Positions 18,709-28,385 are shown, numbered from the stretch's first letter. The stretch: 64,000 bases of DNA from an uncultured Deferribacteraceae bacterium (GCA_947039395.1 CAMQYS010000001.1:62001-126000); one strand, 5' to 3'. The notes: generated by a model from the letters alone, not told the origin. Numbers and translations: made by a program.

Positions 18709-19190
18709 TTACGTTCTCTCATATTCAAAATTATCATCCCACTCATCTTCTATCTCTGTTCCTATCAACAAACTTGCTTTATTAATATTGATCTCACTCG
18801 GCAACCAATCCCAGTTACCATTATTATAAAATTCTATCCGATGTGAGTACTATTTAATAATTTTTCTATATCTTTATAAAAATGTTTTTTTGAATGCCAT
18901 GTAACCCCTGTCTCTCCACATCTATAAAATGAGTTTTATCCATCTTCAACATAACTGACAAACCCCTCTACTCCAGATAATTGTGTATACCGCTTTCTCA
19001 CTTCATAACTTAGAGTTTGAACTTAGGATTATAATCAAAATATTGCATATATACAGAACACTCTAATATCATAAAAGTCATACCCTTAGATTTAGACTCA
19101 ACTATAAACTGTTCTTGCTATTTATCCAATGTGAATGATTTCTCGCATTTAGAACATTTGATATCTATAACTACTCTCCGTAATTAAATC
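18709..19190 (-). pseudogene. Decayed gene with zinc-ribbon-like start
   Basis: Protein-like pieces follow one another on the minus strand in the same order but in several frames, broken by stops: DIKCSKCEKSFTLDK, QEQFIVESKSKGMTFMILE, SYEVRKRYTQLSGVEGFVSY, FYRCGETGVTWHSKKHFYKD, and RIEFYNNGNWDWLPSEIN up to a stop at 18709. At least two nonsense changes and two frame changes separate them, too many for sequencing error. The first piece has a CxxC zinc-ribbon-like pair. The parent was about 150 residues long; family unknown. Confidence 0.75.
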
Positions 19191-19240
19191 TAAATTATTT
19201 CATATAACTAATAAAATATTTGCATACTAACATTTAAAAC

Positions 19241-19894
19241 TTACTTACCTCTATGCGTGTATATCACTCTCATCTCTTTAAGAGTATTTGCATCCCACTT
19301 AATATTACGTAAAATGGGATCATCTCCTGCATATTCAAAAACAAATGTACTTACACAAATATTGTGAGGAAAGTTTGTTGTATTTTTAAATATACTCTCA
19401 TTTTTATGATTTCTACTTATGCTAACTAAATTATTTAAATCATCGTACTTATATTCTTCCTCTATATAATTGCCTACAGCGTCCATATTAATTGATATTT
19501 TTTTCTGTCCATTCTCTAACACACTTATCTGTACATAATCCAATTTCTTTTCATTATTAAAAGAAAAAACATACTCAATATCATCATTAATTTCAATAAA
19601 AATATATTGGTTTGGCTCATCATTTTTTGGTAGGTATCCATAGATAGCAGATATATTTTCATTTTCATCTAAATAGTGACAAAACTTATTGCCCTTATCT
19701 ACTAGTGGAGAATCAATCTTTTTGCCTCTTTCTAATCCTTTTCTTTCAAGCTCATACGGAGAGATATCATACAGTACCGATGTTCCCCAAAAAACATTAG
19801 TAGATAACATATTATCAAATTTTTCCTGAAAAAAAGACTTCTTATCGTAACCTAAAATTGTAACAAGTTCTGAAATTATTTGTGTTCTGTTCAT
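19241..19894 (-). CDS. Unknown cytosolic protein in the immunity cluster
   Basis: 217 residues without signal peptide or membrane segment. After an N-terminal helix (IISELVTILGYDKKSFFQEK) the protein is mostly strand-like with repeated charged turns (YIFIEINDDIEYVFSFNNEK, VGNYIEEEYKYDDLNNLVSI), ending IKWDANTLKEMRVIYTHRGK. The last piece recalls YD-repeat style strands, but I cannot assign a family. Weak GGGGGTTT-like sequence precedes the ATG. Function unknown; immunity role is inferred only from position. Confidence 0.5.
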   Translation of the reverse strand: MNRTQIISELVTILGYDKKSFFQEKFDNMLSTNVFWGTSVLYDISPYELERKGLERGKKIDSPLVDKGNKFCHYLDENENISAIYGYLPKNDEPNQYIFIEINDDIEYVFSFNNEKKLDYVQISVLENGQKKISINMDAVGNYIEEEYKYDDLNNLVSISRNHKNESIFKNTTNFPHNICVSTFVFEYAGDDPILRNIKWDANTLKEMRVIYTHRGK

Positions 19895-20017
19895 AACTAT
19901 TTTTAAACCCCCTCATTTCTTAGTAAGCATACTTAAAATTAATGTTATTTACCATCAACATATACATTATACTGAGTATATTAATTATCTGCAATATATT
20001 ATCATAGTTACCCATAA

Positions 20018-20881
20018 TTATTTTGTATTCAATTTAACAGTATTCACCTTAACATCAACATCAGTATTAAAATTGTTATCGTAGATTAGAAAACTTTTTG
20101 TATAGTATTGATTATTATTAAATGAAATTGTGAGCAATGGAGTTTTTAACGCTAACGTTGCTTTATCTAAACTATCTCCATCTATTGTATTCACATACTT
20201 TAATGAAATCTCTTTATCATTACTCTTAACAATTGCACACTTATACTCAAAACCTGTTCTATATCCATATCCTGAAAAAGTACAACCGTCTTTATCTATC
20301 AATATCTCATAATCAACTGAAGCCGATCCTACATCGCCTGTATCATTAAAGACAGTCGTAACATTATATTTACCGTACCAAAACTTGTTTGATCTATTAT
20401 TACTATCAATTGCATTAGTAGAATTTTTTGTAACACTATCCATATTCAGAAAATTATTTATTTTATATTGTTTATTCTCTTCTATTATAGAGACAGCAAT
20501 TACTATAGTTTTTTTTGAGTATGTATCCATATATGAAATTAAAAATTCATCATCTTTCTGTTTGTTTTTTTCAATTTTAAGTGTATCTAACCAATCAAAA
20601 GAACTATCTTGTGCGTCAATAATAGGGTCGTAACTAAGTTCTAATGAGTTGATTTTATCTTGTAAGCTTGATGTAAGGTATTTATTTTTTAGCGAATTTA
20701 TTACGGAAAAATTAATCTTATCTTTACTTATCTCACTAATATAACTTTTATAAAAATGATTAAGCATCTCGATTATCTGTTTATCTTGTGAAGGAGAAAA
20801 GGTGTTACCATATACCGATAAATTTAAGAGAGTAAAAATAAAAATACAGTAAAAAAAGTTTAACACTATTTTATATTTCAT
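20018..20881 (-). CDS. Unknown exported protein
   Basis: 287 residues with a signal peptide (MKYKIVLNFFYCIFIFTLLNLSVYG, then NTFSPSQDKQ). The mature half starts helical (QIIEMLNHFYKSYISEISKD) and ends in beta-rich sequence with two Cys (GCTFSGYGYRTGFEYKCAIV) that could form a disulfide in the periplasm. Such layouts (DUF3828-like helical front, lipocalin-like back) are common in accessory exported proteins, but no family is claimed. A perfect 40-bp tandem duplication copies its ribosome site and first codons. Confidence 0.55.
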   Translation of the reverse strand: MKYKIVLNFFYCIFIFTLLNLSVYGNTFSPSQDKQIIEMLNHFYKSYISEISKDKINFSVINSLKNKYLTSSLQDKINSLELSYDPIIDAQDSSFDWLDTLKIEKNKQKDDEFLISYMDTYSKKTIVIAVSIIEENKQYKINNFLNMDSVTKNSTNAIDSNNRSNKFWYGKYNVTTVFNDTGDVGSASVDYEILIDKDGCTFSGYGYRTGFEYKCAIVKSNDKEISLKYVNTIDGDSLDKATLALKTPLLTISFNNNQYYTKSFLIYDNNFNTDVDVKVNTVKLNTK

Positions 20882-20935
20882 CTTTATACTCTCCTAAGTT
20901 TAACACTATTTTATATTTCATCTTTATACTCTCCT
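20856..20935. repeat. Perfect 40-bp tandem duplication over a start codon
   Basis: The segment 20856-20895 is repeated exactly at 20896-20935. Each copy holds AGGAGAGTATAAAG, an ATG and the first eight codons of the exported protein. The upstream copy therefore makes a 16-codon leader ORF (start 20921, stop 20871-20873) that overlaps the real start at 20881 in another frame. Confidence 0.95.
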
Positions 20936-20967
20936 AAATTTAGCATGTATATATTTTATTTAAATCC

Positions 20968-21933
20968 CTACTCTGAGTCTTGATCCTCTGGATATAAGGT
21001 TAATGATGTCAATGTCCTATCTATAATAGTTATAGAAATAGTGTCAATATCTTTCAAATCTGTTAACTCCGATTTGATCTTTAAAAACACATCATTAATA
21101 TCAATATCTGGAAAATATTTTACAAAATCTACATCTATATAATCATCAACATAGATGTTTCTTAGTAAAAATTCATATCCATCATTATCAAACTTTAAAT
21201 CATTAATGATTACCATAGCTTCAAGTTCTTGATCTGCTGTACCTATATCTGATGCGAAATCATCCATAATACTTTTAATCTTTTTTTGTGCAAAATAATT
21301 TTCTACATTATTCTCTAAATCATGATCACACTCATCACCGCATTCATCACTATGCTCATGGTAATGTTCGTGATTATGTTCGTCGTTATGTTCTGTTGAA
21401 ACGTCTGATAAATTCTCTATCACTAAAGTGCGATTTAACCTATGAAAAGATCTTGCAGCAAATGAAAACTCATCTAATGAATCCTCTACATCTGTATCTG
21501 ATATTGCAAATATAAAAAATGCATTCTCTTCATCAGTTATATAAACTGTGTAAAGATATTTCTCCTCTTCACCTATCATTGTTGGAGCATATACTTCTAA
21601 TCCACGCATGCCATCAATGATAACATAGTTAAGAGAATCAACTGTAAAATCATCAGTCATAATCGGTGTAAGAAAACCTAACATATACTCTTCAACTTCA
21701 TCAGTATCACAACAATTAGCGATAGAGTAACCAAATAACGACTTAAGTGGATTACTCGGATAAACATCGTAACAAACAAAATAATCGTTTGATAATATCT
21801 TCTTATATTTATCCGATTTCAATTTGCCTAGAGAGTCTAGATCATCTGCTACTTCATTATATTCAAACGGAATAGAGAAAATATTTTTTACTATTTCTAG
21901 ATTACTATAATGCTGTGACATTGAATCCTGCAT
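20968..21933 (-). CDS. Unknown acidic protein with a His-rich metal-binding-like stretch
   Basis: 321 residues. Residues about 182-206 are a dense His/Glu/Asp/Cys stretch (HNDEHNHEHYHEHSDEC, then GDECDHD) like those of nickel, zinc or copper handling proteins. The N-terminal part (EYMLGFLTPIMTDDFTVDSL, RGLEVYAPTMIGEEEKYLYT) and the C-terminal part (IYVDDYIDVDFVKYFPDI) match nothing I recognise. No signal peptide. The ATG at 21933 overlaps the last 29 bases of fabI; an ATG at 21921 with AGGA before it is an equally likely start. It is the last gene of the yebC-fabI operon. Confidence 0.6.
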   Translation of the reverse strand: MQDSMSQHYSNLEIVKNIFSIPFEYNEVADDLDSLGKLKSDKYKKILSNDYFVCYDVYPSNPLKSLFGYSIANCCDTDEVEEYMLGFLTPIMTDDFTVDSLNYVIIDGMRGLEVYAPTMIGEEEKYLYTVYITDEENAFFIFAISDTDVEDSLDEFSFAARSFHRLNRTLVIENLSDVSTEHNDEHNHEHYHEHSDECGDECDHDLENNVENYFAQKKIKSIMDDFASDIGTADQELEAMVIINDLKFDNDGYEFLLRNIYVDDYIDVDFVKYFPDIDINDVFLKIKSELTDLKDIDTISITIIDRTLTSLTLYPEDQDSE

Positions 21934-22672
21934 CTAAATATACTACTTCACCAGTAATGTTTTTTGCCTTATCGCTACATAAAAAAGCTGCTAAATTTCC
22001 ACAATCTTCAATATCAATATTTCTATGAAGTGGTGCTCTTCCTACTACGGCATCAAGCATATCACTTAATCTTGATACCCCTCTTGCAGATAACGTTCTA
22101 ATTGGACCTGCAGAAATTGCATTTATTCTCATACCTTTATTTCCTAAATCTACTGCTAAAAACCTAACTACTGACTCCAGTGCTGATTTTGCTATACCCA
22201 TTACATTATAGTTTGGAAAAGTTTTTACCGCTGCGTAATATGTTAATGTTAAGAACGATGCATCCGCTGATAATATTCTTTCAAATCTCTGTGCTAATGC
22301 AACTAATGTATATGCAGAAATATTTAATGCAGTAATAAAGTCTTCTCTTTTTGTATCTAAAAACCTTCCTGCTAACGCCTCTTTAGGTGCAAACGCTACA
22401 GAGTGAATTATAGTATCTATCTTACCATAAACTTGTTCAGCTTTCTTTACAAGTTCATCTATTGCATTATCATCTGCTAAATCACACTCTTCACAAAATT
22501 TTGATTCAAACTTATCTGCGATCGGTTTTACATGTTTTTCAAACGCTTGATTAGCATAAGAAAATCCTACATTAGCTCCCTCCTCAAACATCTGCTTAGC
22601 GATACCGTAAGCGATACTTTTATCGTTTGCAACACCGAAAATAAGTACATTTTTCCCTTTCATTAATGACAT
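21905..22672 (-). CDS. fabI: Enoyl-[acyl-carrier-protein] reductase (NADH), FabI
   Basis: 255 residues, short-chain dehydrogenase fold, last step of fatty-acid elongation and target of triclosan. Visible are the NAD-binding start NVLIFGVANDKSIAYGIAK, HSVAFAPKEAL, and the catalytic pair Tyr155 and Lys162 in YNVMGIAKSALE, with Tyr145/146 before it. The C-terminal NITGEVVYLDAGFNV closes the domain. GGAGGATAT lies before the ATG. It is 20 bases after radA and overlaps the start of the His-rich gene. Confidence 0.97.
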   Translation of the reverse strand: MSLMKGKNVLIFGVANDKSIAYGIAKQMFEEGANVGFSYANQAFEKHVKPIADKFESKFCEECDLADDNAIDELVKKAEQVYGKIDTIIHSVAFAPKEALAGRFLDTKREDFITALNISAYTLVALAQRFERILSADASFLTLTYYAAVKTFPNYNVMGIAKSALESVVRFLAVDLGNKGMRINAISAGPIRTLSARGVSRLSDMLDAVVGRAPLHRNIDIEDCGNLAAFLCSDKAKNITGEVVYLDAGFNVTAL

Positions 22673-22693
22673 AATATATCCTCCATATACTTT

Positions 22694-24052
22694 TTAATTT
22701 AAATTCAAAATATCTATCAAATCTTTTATCTCTTTGATATCTATAATCTTTACACCCACTTCTGTATCTTTATTATAAGATGTAACCATCTTCTTTATAC
22801 CAAACTTTTTAGACTCATTCATCCTGCTTAACATATTAGATGCTTGTCTAACTTGAGATGTTAAACCAACCTCGCCTATAAAAACCGTATCATCATCAAC
22901 AATTATATCTTTAAACGATGATAGTATAGCAACAATCACAGCAAGATCAGCTGATGGTTCTTTAATCTTCAAACCACCTGCAATATTTAAATAAACATCT
23001 GCTGCTGATAAATTTATACCTAACTTCTTCTCAACAATCGCTATCAACATAGTTAATCTGTTTTGATCGAAACCTGTTGAGTTACGTTTTGGATATTGAA
23101 AAAATGTAGGAACTACTAACGCTTGAATCTCAACTATAAACGGACGTGAACCTTCAAGTACCGTTGTTAAAACTCTACCAGAGACCTTCTCACTTCCACT
23201 ATCCATAAATAAAACATCTGATGATGACTCAACTAAACCTGCTACAGTCATCTCAAATATTCCAACCTCATCGGTTGAGCCAAATCTATTTTTAACAGTT
23301 CGTAATATTCTAAGTCCACGATTAAAATCACCTTCAAAATATAGTACCGTATCAACTAAATGTTCTAATGTTTTAGGACCACCTAATGAACCATCTTTTG
23401 TTACCTGTCCTACTATAAAAACAGTTATATTATTCTGTTTAGCGATCTCAACAAGTCTATATGTTATATATCTGATCTGACCTACTGTACCTGCAACAGA
23501 CATAAGCTCTTTAGAATTTACTGTCTGTATTGAATCAACTATTATATAATCAAACTTCTGCTTTTCAATAGCATATAAAAGATCTTCAAACGATGTTGTT
23601 GATAGTAGACTGATCTTAGATGTATCTGCTCCTAATCTATCTGAACGCATCTTAATCTGTGTTAAAGATTCCTCTCCTGTAAGATATACAACACTCATAT
23701 CTTTACCAGAAAGTATTCCTGCTATTTGCAGTATAATAGTAGATTTACCTATACCTGGTTCACCACCGATTAATATAACCGATCCTGCAACTATTCCACC
23801 ACCTAGAACTTGATCGAACTCTTTCACACCAAGTTTTACTCTATCACTCTCTATAGATTCAACAGAGTCAAGTCGTACAGCCTCTGATGTTGGTTTATAG
23901 TTAGATGTAACAGATAACGAACTACTACCTTTTTTCTCAACAACCTCTTCAACGAATGAGTTCCATTCATTACATTCAGGGCATTTCCCTAACCATTTTG
24001 ATGAAACCGATCCACAAGTTTGACATATATATGTTGTTTTCTGTCTAGCCAA
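22694..24052 (-). CDS. radA: DNA repair protein RadA
   Basis: 452 residues, RecA-like branch-migration factor of recombination. An N-terminal zinc finger (YICQTCGSVSSKWLGKCPEC) leads to the RecA core with Walker A GGEPGIGKST and the RadA-specific KNRFGSTDE motif. The C-terminal Lon-protease-like domain (IAGGLKIKEPSADLAVIVAI) lacks protease function, as usual. It begins 3 bases after the ruvB stop, which places it firmly in the recombination operon. Confidence 0.97.
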   Translation of the reverse strand: MARQKTTYICQTCGSVSSKWLGKCPECNEWNSFVEEVVEKKGSSSLSVTSNYKPTSEAVRLDSVESIESDRVKLGVKEFDQVLGGGIVAGSVILIGGEPGIGKSTIILQIAGILSGKDMSVVYLTGEESLTQIKMRSDRLGADTSKISLLSTTSFEDLLYAIEKQKFDYIIVDSIQTVNSKELMSVAGTVGQIRYITYRLVEIAKQNNITVFIVGQVTKDGSLGGPKTLEHLVDTVLYFEGDFNRGLRILRTVKNRFGSTDEVGIFEMTVAGLVESSSDVLFMDSGSEKVSGRVLTTVLEGSRPFIVEIQALVVPTFFQYPKRNSTGFDQNRLTMLIAIVEKKLGINLSAADVYLNIAGGLKIKEPSADLAVIVAILSSFKDIIVDDDTVFIGEVGLTSQVRQASNMLSRMNESKKFGIKKMVTSYNKDTEVGVKIIDIKEIKDLIDILNLN

Positions 24053-24055
24053 CTT

Positions 24056-25087
24056 CTAATCCGTATCCAATAATTTTTCTATAGTTAACTCTTCGCAATA
24101 ATTTCTACCTAAATGCTCATACGCCATCTTTGTTGCAACTCTACCTCGTGGTGTTTTTTTGATAAAACCTTTATATATCAGAAACGGCTCTATCACATCT
24201 TCTATCGTATCTTTCTCTTCACTAGTTGCAGCAGCCAATGTATCAACACCAACTGGACCACCTTGATATTTATCTATTATCGCATATAGAAGCCTTCTAT
24301 CTGAACTATCTAAGCCTTCACTATCTATCTCTAATCTATCTAACCCATCTTTTGTAACTTGTAATGAGATTAAACCATCATTAAATATATCTGCAAAATC
24401 TCTCATTCTTCTTAGAATTCTATGTGCTATACGTGGTGTACCTCTTGACCTTTTTGCGATCTCTAAGGCTGCATCTTTATGTAATGTAGTATTAATTAAT
24501 GTTGAGCCACGAAGAATAATTGTTGCTAACTCTTCATCTGTATAGAACTCTAATCTTATTAACATTCCAAATCTATCACGCAGTGGAGATGTTAATAACC
24601 CTGCTCTAGTTGTAGCACCTATCAATGTAAATCGTGGAAGATCTAAACGCATTGATCTAGCAGCTGGCCCTTGTCCTATTAATAAATCTAACTTATAATC
24701 TTCCATCGCTGGGTATAATATCTCTTCTATTGATGAGTGAATGCGATGAATTTCATCTATAAATAAAACTTCATTTTTAGATAAGTTAGTTAATAGCGCT
24801 GCAAGATCTCCTGATCTTTCTATAGTTGGCCCTGATGTAGTTTTTATATTAACACCTAACTCATTTGCAATTATATATGCAAGAGTAGTTTTACCAAGTC
24901 CTGGAGGCCCATAAAATAAACAGTGATCTAAACTCTCATCTCTATCCTTTGCTGCTTGAACAAAAACCTTTAGGTTGCCTATTGTATTCTGTTGACCTGT
25001 ATAGTCTTCAAAACATTTTGGACGAATATCATTATTAGACTTATCTTCACTTTCAGAAATTTCCCTAAATAGATCATCATCCATCAT
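24056..25087 (-). CDS. ruvB: Holliday junction helicase motor RuvB
   Basis: 343 residues. AAA+ motor that drives branch migration with RuvA. Walker A is [13 protein letters not shown], Walker B is [10 protein letters not shown], sensor block [20 protein letters not shown], and the C-terminal winged helix has [12 protein letters not shown] and RTPRGRVAT-type sequence ([16 protein letters not shown]). The first two codons are both ATG (25087 and 25084). It follows ruvA by about 20 bases. Confidence 0.98.
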   Translation of the reverse strand: MMDDDLFREISESEDKSNNDIRPKCFEDYTGQQNTIGNLKVFVQAAKDRDESLDHCLFYGPPGLGKTTLAYIIANELGVNIKTTSGPTIERSGDLAALLTNLSKNEVLFIDEIHRIHSSIEEILYPAMEDYKLDLLIGQGPAARSMRLDLPRFTLIGATTRAGLLTSPLRDRFGMLIRLEFYTDEELATIILRGSTLINTTLHKDAALEIAKRSRGTPRIAHRILRRMRDFADIFNDGLISLQVTKDGLDRLEIDSEGLDSSDRRLLYAIIDKYQGGPVGVDTLAAATSEEKDTIEDVIEPFLIYKGFIKKTPRGRVATKMAYEHLGRNYCEELTIEKLLDTD

Positions 25088-25107
25088 ACTTTAATCTTCC
25101 ACATAAA

Positions 25108-25686
25108 TTATTGTTTACCCGCTAATTTTATTAATGCTTGGCGAAGTACAAACTCAAAATCATCTCCTGACCCTATACCCTCTAATGCCTTACGTGATTC
25201 TTGTTGCCTATAACCTAGATTAATTAATGCACTTAAAACATCACTTCTCATATCTCCAGATGATATATCCTCTAAAATTTCATCTTTAGAAAATTTATCC
25301 TTTAACTCAACAATAATTCTTTCAGCAGATTTCTTACCTATCCCCGGAATTGTAGTAAGCATTACAGAGTCTTCTGACGCTATCGCTTTCTTTAAATTAT
25401 CACCACCAACACCACCTAAAATTTTAACAGCAACTTTAGGTCCTATGCCTGATACAGTGATTAATTGTAGAAACAACTTCTTCTCATCAAGACCCTCGAA
25501 ACCAAATAAATATACGCCATCGTCTCTACTTACATAATGAGTGTATATTATAACATCATCACCAACTGATCCTATTTTAGAATAAGTATGTAGAGATATT
25601 AACGCCTCATAACCAACACCGTTTACATCCACAACAACTGATGCGTGATCTTTAATTATTATTTTACCAGCTAATCTAAATATCAT
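25108..25686 (-). CDS. ruvA: Holliday junction DNA-binding subunit RuvA
   Basis: 192 residues. The OB-fold start MIFRLAGKIIIKDHASVVVDVNGVGYE is the family N-terminus. Two helix-hairpin-helix motifs follow (LITVSGIGPKVAVKIL and LTTIPGIGKKSAERII) and the RuvB-binding domain III closes the protein (ALINLGYRQQESRKAL). The ATG at 25686 overlaps the TGA of ruvC (ATGA), implying translational coupling; a longer frame upstream only adds ruvC-antisense-free non-family residues and is rejected. Confidence 0.97.
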   Translation of the reverse strand: MIFRLAGKIIIKDHASVVVDVNGVGYEALISLHTYSKIGSVGDDVIIYTHYVSRDDGVYLFGFEGLDEKKLFLQLITVSGIGPKVAVKILGGVGGDNLKKAIASEDSVMLTTIPGIGKKSAERIIVELKDKFSKDEILEDISSGDMRSDVLSALINLGYRQQESRKALEGIGSGDDFEFVLRQALIKLAGKQ

Positions 25687-26186
25687 ATCAGCTTCTTCGA
25701 TATCATATACGACGTTGCATGATATGATAGACATAACGCACACGCTAACGCATCTGTTATATCTAACGGAATTTTTTTATTAATTGAAATTAAATTCAAA
25801 TGCAACTCTACCATCTTTCTTACCTGCTCCTTATCTGCCCTACCATAACCAGATATGGATTTCTTTATCTGCAATGCAGTATACTCTTTTACTCGCACAT
25901 TCTTCAACACTAACGCTGCAATTATAGCACCCCTTGTTTGACCAAGAAGTAACGCACTCCTAGCGTTCGTTGAAAAAAATATATCTTCTATCGCTGCGTA
26001 CTCAGGTTTATGTATATCCACAAATTCTGTTACACCTTCTACTATCTGTTTTAATCTATCTACAAGTTCAGCCTTACTATCAGTCTTCACAAGTTTATGT
26101 GCTACATATTTTACGACATTATTCTCTGATGATATAAGTCCTATACCTGTACGATTTAAACCAGGATCAATACCGATAAATAACAC
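25683..26186 (-). CDS. ruvC: Holliday junction resolvase RuvC
   Basis: 167 residues, RNase H-fold endonuclease that cuts the junction moved by RuvAB. Acidic catalytic residues are visible: Asp7 (FIGIDPGLNRTG), Glu67 (AAIEDIFF), and Asp142/Asp145 (LDITDALACA). The start is GTG, immediately after the yebC stop with no gap, and the stop overlaps the ruvA start, so the three genes are translated as a coupled block. Confidence 0.97.
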   Translation of the reverse strand: MLFIGIDPGLNRTGIGLISSENNVVKYVAHKLVKTDSKAELVDRLKQIVEGVTEFVDIHKPEYAAIEDIFFSTNARSALLLGQTRGAIIAALVLKNVRVKEYTALQIKKSISGYGRADKEQVRKMVELHLNLISINKKIPLDITDALACALCLSYHATSYMISKKLI

Positions 26187-26930
26187 TTACGCCTCTTCAA
26201 ATGTTGAATCATCAATATCAAATGCACCGTAAACTTCTTGAACATCATCAAGATCTTCAAGCGCATCTATTAATGCGATAAGTTTTTCAGCATCTTCTCC
26301 TGCTACTTCAACAGTTGTTTTTGATTTCATAGTTAACTCTGAAAACTCGATCTTAACATGATTTTCAAGTAGAAAATTCTTAACCTTTTCATACTCTGAT
26401 AACGATGTTGAAACTGTAAACATATCATCTTCTAAAACAACATCATCGGCTCCTGCTTCAAGCGCAAGATCCATTAATGCATCTTCTAAAATTGAGTCTG
26501 CTGGGACAACAATTATACCTTTATGTTCAAACTGCCAAGATACAGCTCCAGGTTCTGCCATGCTACCACCACGCTTAACAACAACGTTTTTAACTTCCAT
26601 TATCGTTCTATTGCGATTTTCAGTAAGCGCTTTAATTAATATACCTATACCACCAGTTGTATAACCTTCATACATGATATCTTCATATATCTGATTGCCA
26701 CCTTCGCCAGTTCCTTTCTTAACAGCTCTATCAACATTATCTTTAGGCATGTTAGCCGATCTTGCTTTATCTAATGCTAAACGCAATCTTGAATTAGAAT
26801 CAGGATCTGATCCACCTATCTTTGCTGCAACAGTCAACTCTCTACCAATCTTTGTAAAAACCTTGCCTCGCTTTGCATCTTGAGCTGCTTTTCTATGCTT
26901 AATATTTGCCCATTTACTATGTCCTGCCAT
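26187..26930 (-). CDS. yebC: YebC/PmpR family protein
   Basis: 247 residues with the full family signature MAGHSKWANIKHRKAAQDAKRG and RSANMPKDNVDRAVKKGTG. Family members bind DNA or ribosomes; recent work links them to translation of difficult sequences, older work to transcriptional regulation. It is the first gene of the yebC-ruvC-ruvA-ruvB-radA-fabI run, a very common arrangement. AGAGGATA precedes the ATG. Confidence 0.97.
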   Translation of the reverse strand: MAGHSKWANIKHRKAAQDAKRGKVFTKIGRELTVAAKIGGSDPDSNSRLRLALDKARSANMPKDNVDRAVKKGTGEGGNQIYEDIMYEGYTTGGIGILIKALTENRNRTIMEVKNVVVKRGGSMAEPGAVSWQFEHKGIIVVPADSILEDALMDLALEAGADDVVLEDDMFTVSTSLSEYEKVKNFLLENHVKIEFSELTMKSKTTVEVAGEDAEKLIALIDALEDLDDVQEVYGAFDIDDSTFEEA

Positions 26931-27030
26931 ATCGTATATCCTCTATATATTATTTTGTTATAATCTCTTTCTGCTTACTCTTATTACTATTTAATATAAT
27001 CACTGTGAACACTTATAATCAAAATTAAAA

Positions 27031-28290
27031 CTATAAATTGTTGATTACAAACCCTGTAGCTATCTTCGGATAAAAATATGTCGATTTCTGAGGCATAACT
27101 AAACCTGCTTCTGAAACCTTTTTTATAACATCTAAACTCTCTGAATTTAATACAAATGCAATTGATCTATGCTCTGATAAATATTTCGATACACCATCAA
27201 CGCCTTGTATAAAATGTATACCCTCTTTATGCGATAACTTCTCATCTGTAAAACCTAACTCTTTCTTCAAAATCTTATTCTCTAAAAGATATGTATAAAT
27301 TTCACGATATATCTCTTGCTCATCATTGTAGATTTCATCTTTTATGAACATAGAGTATACTCCAGTTAAACCTATAAAACACCAACGTCCAGCGATACCG
27401 TCGTTAGCTTCTAATACTTTATTCATCGCATCTATATCATTTAACTTTTCAATATTAAAATCTGATGATAGATTTTTAAGTAGTTTCTCTTCATCGTAAT
27501 CAGCATCAACATCTACTACTCTATGAGTTGAAAATAGTTTTAATCCATCATCACAAAAATTGATGAACATCATTAAAACATAATCGTAATCACATTCAAC
27601 ATCTGTGCCGATACCCTCTGCTTTACGCATATCATCTCTATATGTTACTGCAGTTTCATAACGGTGATGACCATCTGCTATATAAATAGATTTGTCTTGC
27701 ATAAAATTACTTATATCTTCAATTATAGCCTTATCAGAAACTTTCCATAAACGATGCTTAACTCCATCATCATCAATAGCACACGCTTCATGTGTATTAT
27801 TTTTAACACTATCAAATGTAGGTTTCAACTCTTTACCATTATCTGAATATAATCCAAAAATAGATGACATATTAGTCTTACTTGCTTTCATAAGTTCATA
27901 TCTATCTATCTTAGGCCCTGCATGTGTTTTTTCATGTGGATATACGATCCCTTTACCAAACTCAGATAGTTTTAATAAACCGAAAAAACCTGTTCTTGTA
28001 TATGTATTACCATCATAACTATATATCTGCTCATAAAGATAATATGAAGGCTCATCATCTTCTAATAAATAATTATCTTCTATCCATTTACCATACAACG
28101 CAGCTGCATCTACATAACGATCTTCTCCACCAACTGGTAGATCAATCTTTACTACATTATGATCAGACCTTGAAACAAAAACTTCCCTCATTTCATCAGA
28201 AATAACATCGTAAGGAGGAGTAATCACCTGTTTAAGTAATACCTTTTCTAAGTTATATCGAACACCTTGAAACGCTCTAACTTTAGCCAT
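27031..28290 (-). CDS. DUF1015 family protein
   Basis: 419 residues, conserved over its whole length with this uncharacterised family: the start VRAFQGVRYN, TPPYDVIS, YPHEKTHAGPKIDRYELMKAS, the strongly conserved IADGHHRYETAVTYRD, and the C-terminal HFIQGVD. The family is cytosolic and often lies near serine-pathway genes; serA is in this window but 19 kb away. It is downstream of tyrS on the same strand, 136 bases apart, and may end the long envelope operon. Confidence 0.88.
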   Translation of the reverse strand: MAKVRAFQGVRYNLEKVLLKQVITPPYDVISDEMREVFVSRSDHNVVKIDLPVGGEDRYVDAAALYGKWIEDNYLLEDDEPSYYLYEQIYSYDGNTYTRTGFFGLLKLSEFGKGIVYPHEKTHAGPKIDRYELMKASKTNMSSIFGLYSDNGKELKPTFDSVKNNTHEACAIDDDGVKHRLWKVSDKAIIEDISNFMQDKSIYIADGHHRYETAVTYRDDMRKAEGIGTDVECDYDYVLMMFINFCDDGLKLFSTHRVVDVDADYDEEKLLKNLSSDFNIEKLNDIDAMNKVLEANDGIAGRWCFIGLTGVYSMFIKDEIYNDEQEIYREIYTYLLENKILKKELGFTDEKLSHKEGIHFIQGVDGVSKYLSEHRSIAFVLNSESLDVIKKVSEAGLVMPQKSTYFYPKIATGFVINNL

Positions 28291-28385
28291 AAAACAAAAC
28301 TCCTAAATAGATATAAAACTATAACTACTTATATTTAAAATAATGCCAACTTAACAAACATAGTTTGCTGACTTTTAAAACTATA

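Noticed and set aside
12200-21000. Mobile element carrying the immunity array
   Set aside because: No integrase, transposase, tRNA or flanking direct repeat was found at either edge.
21288-21515. Plus-strand ORF rich in His (antisense to the His-rich protein)
   Set aside because: It mirrors the codons of the minus-strand gene; no ribosome site and no family pattern.
25687-25743. Longer RuvA start with 19 extra residues
   Set aside because: The extra part lies inside ruvC and lacks the RuvA N-terminal pattern, which starts at MIFRLAGKI.
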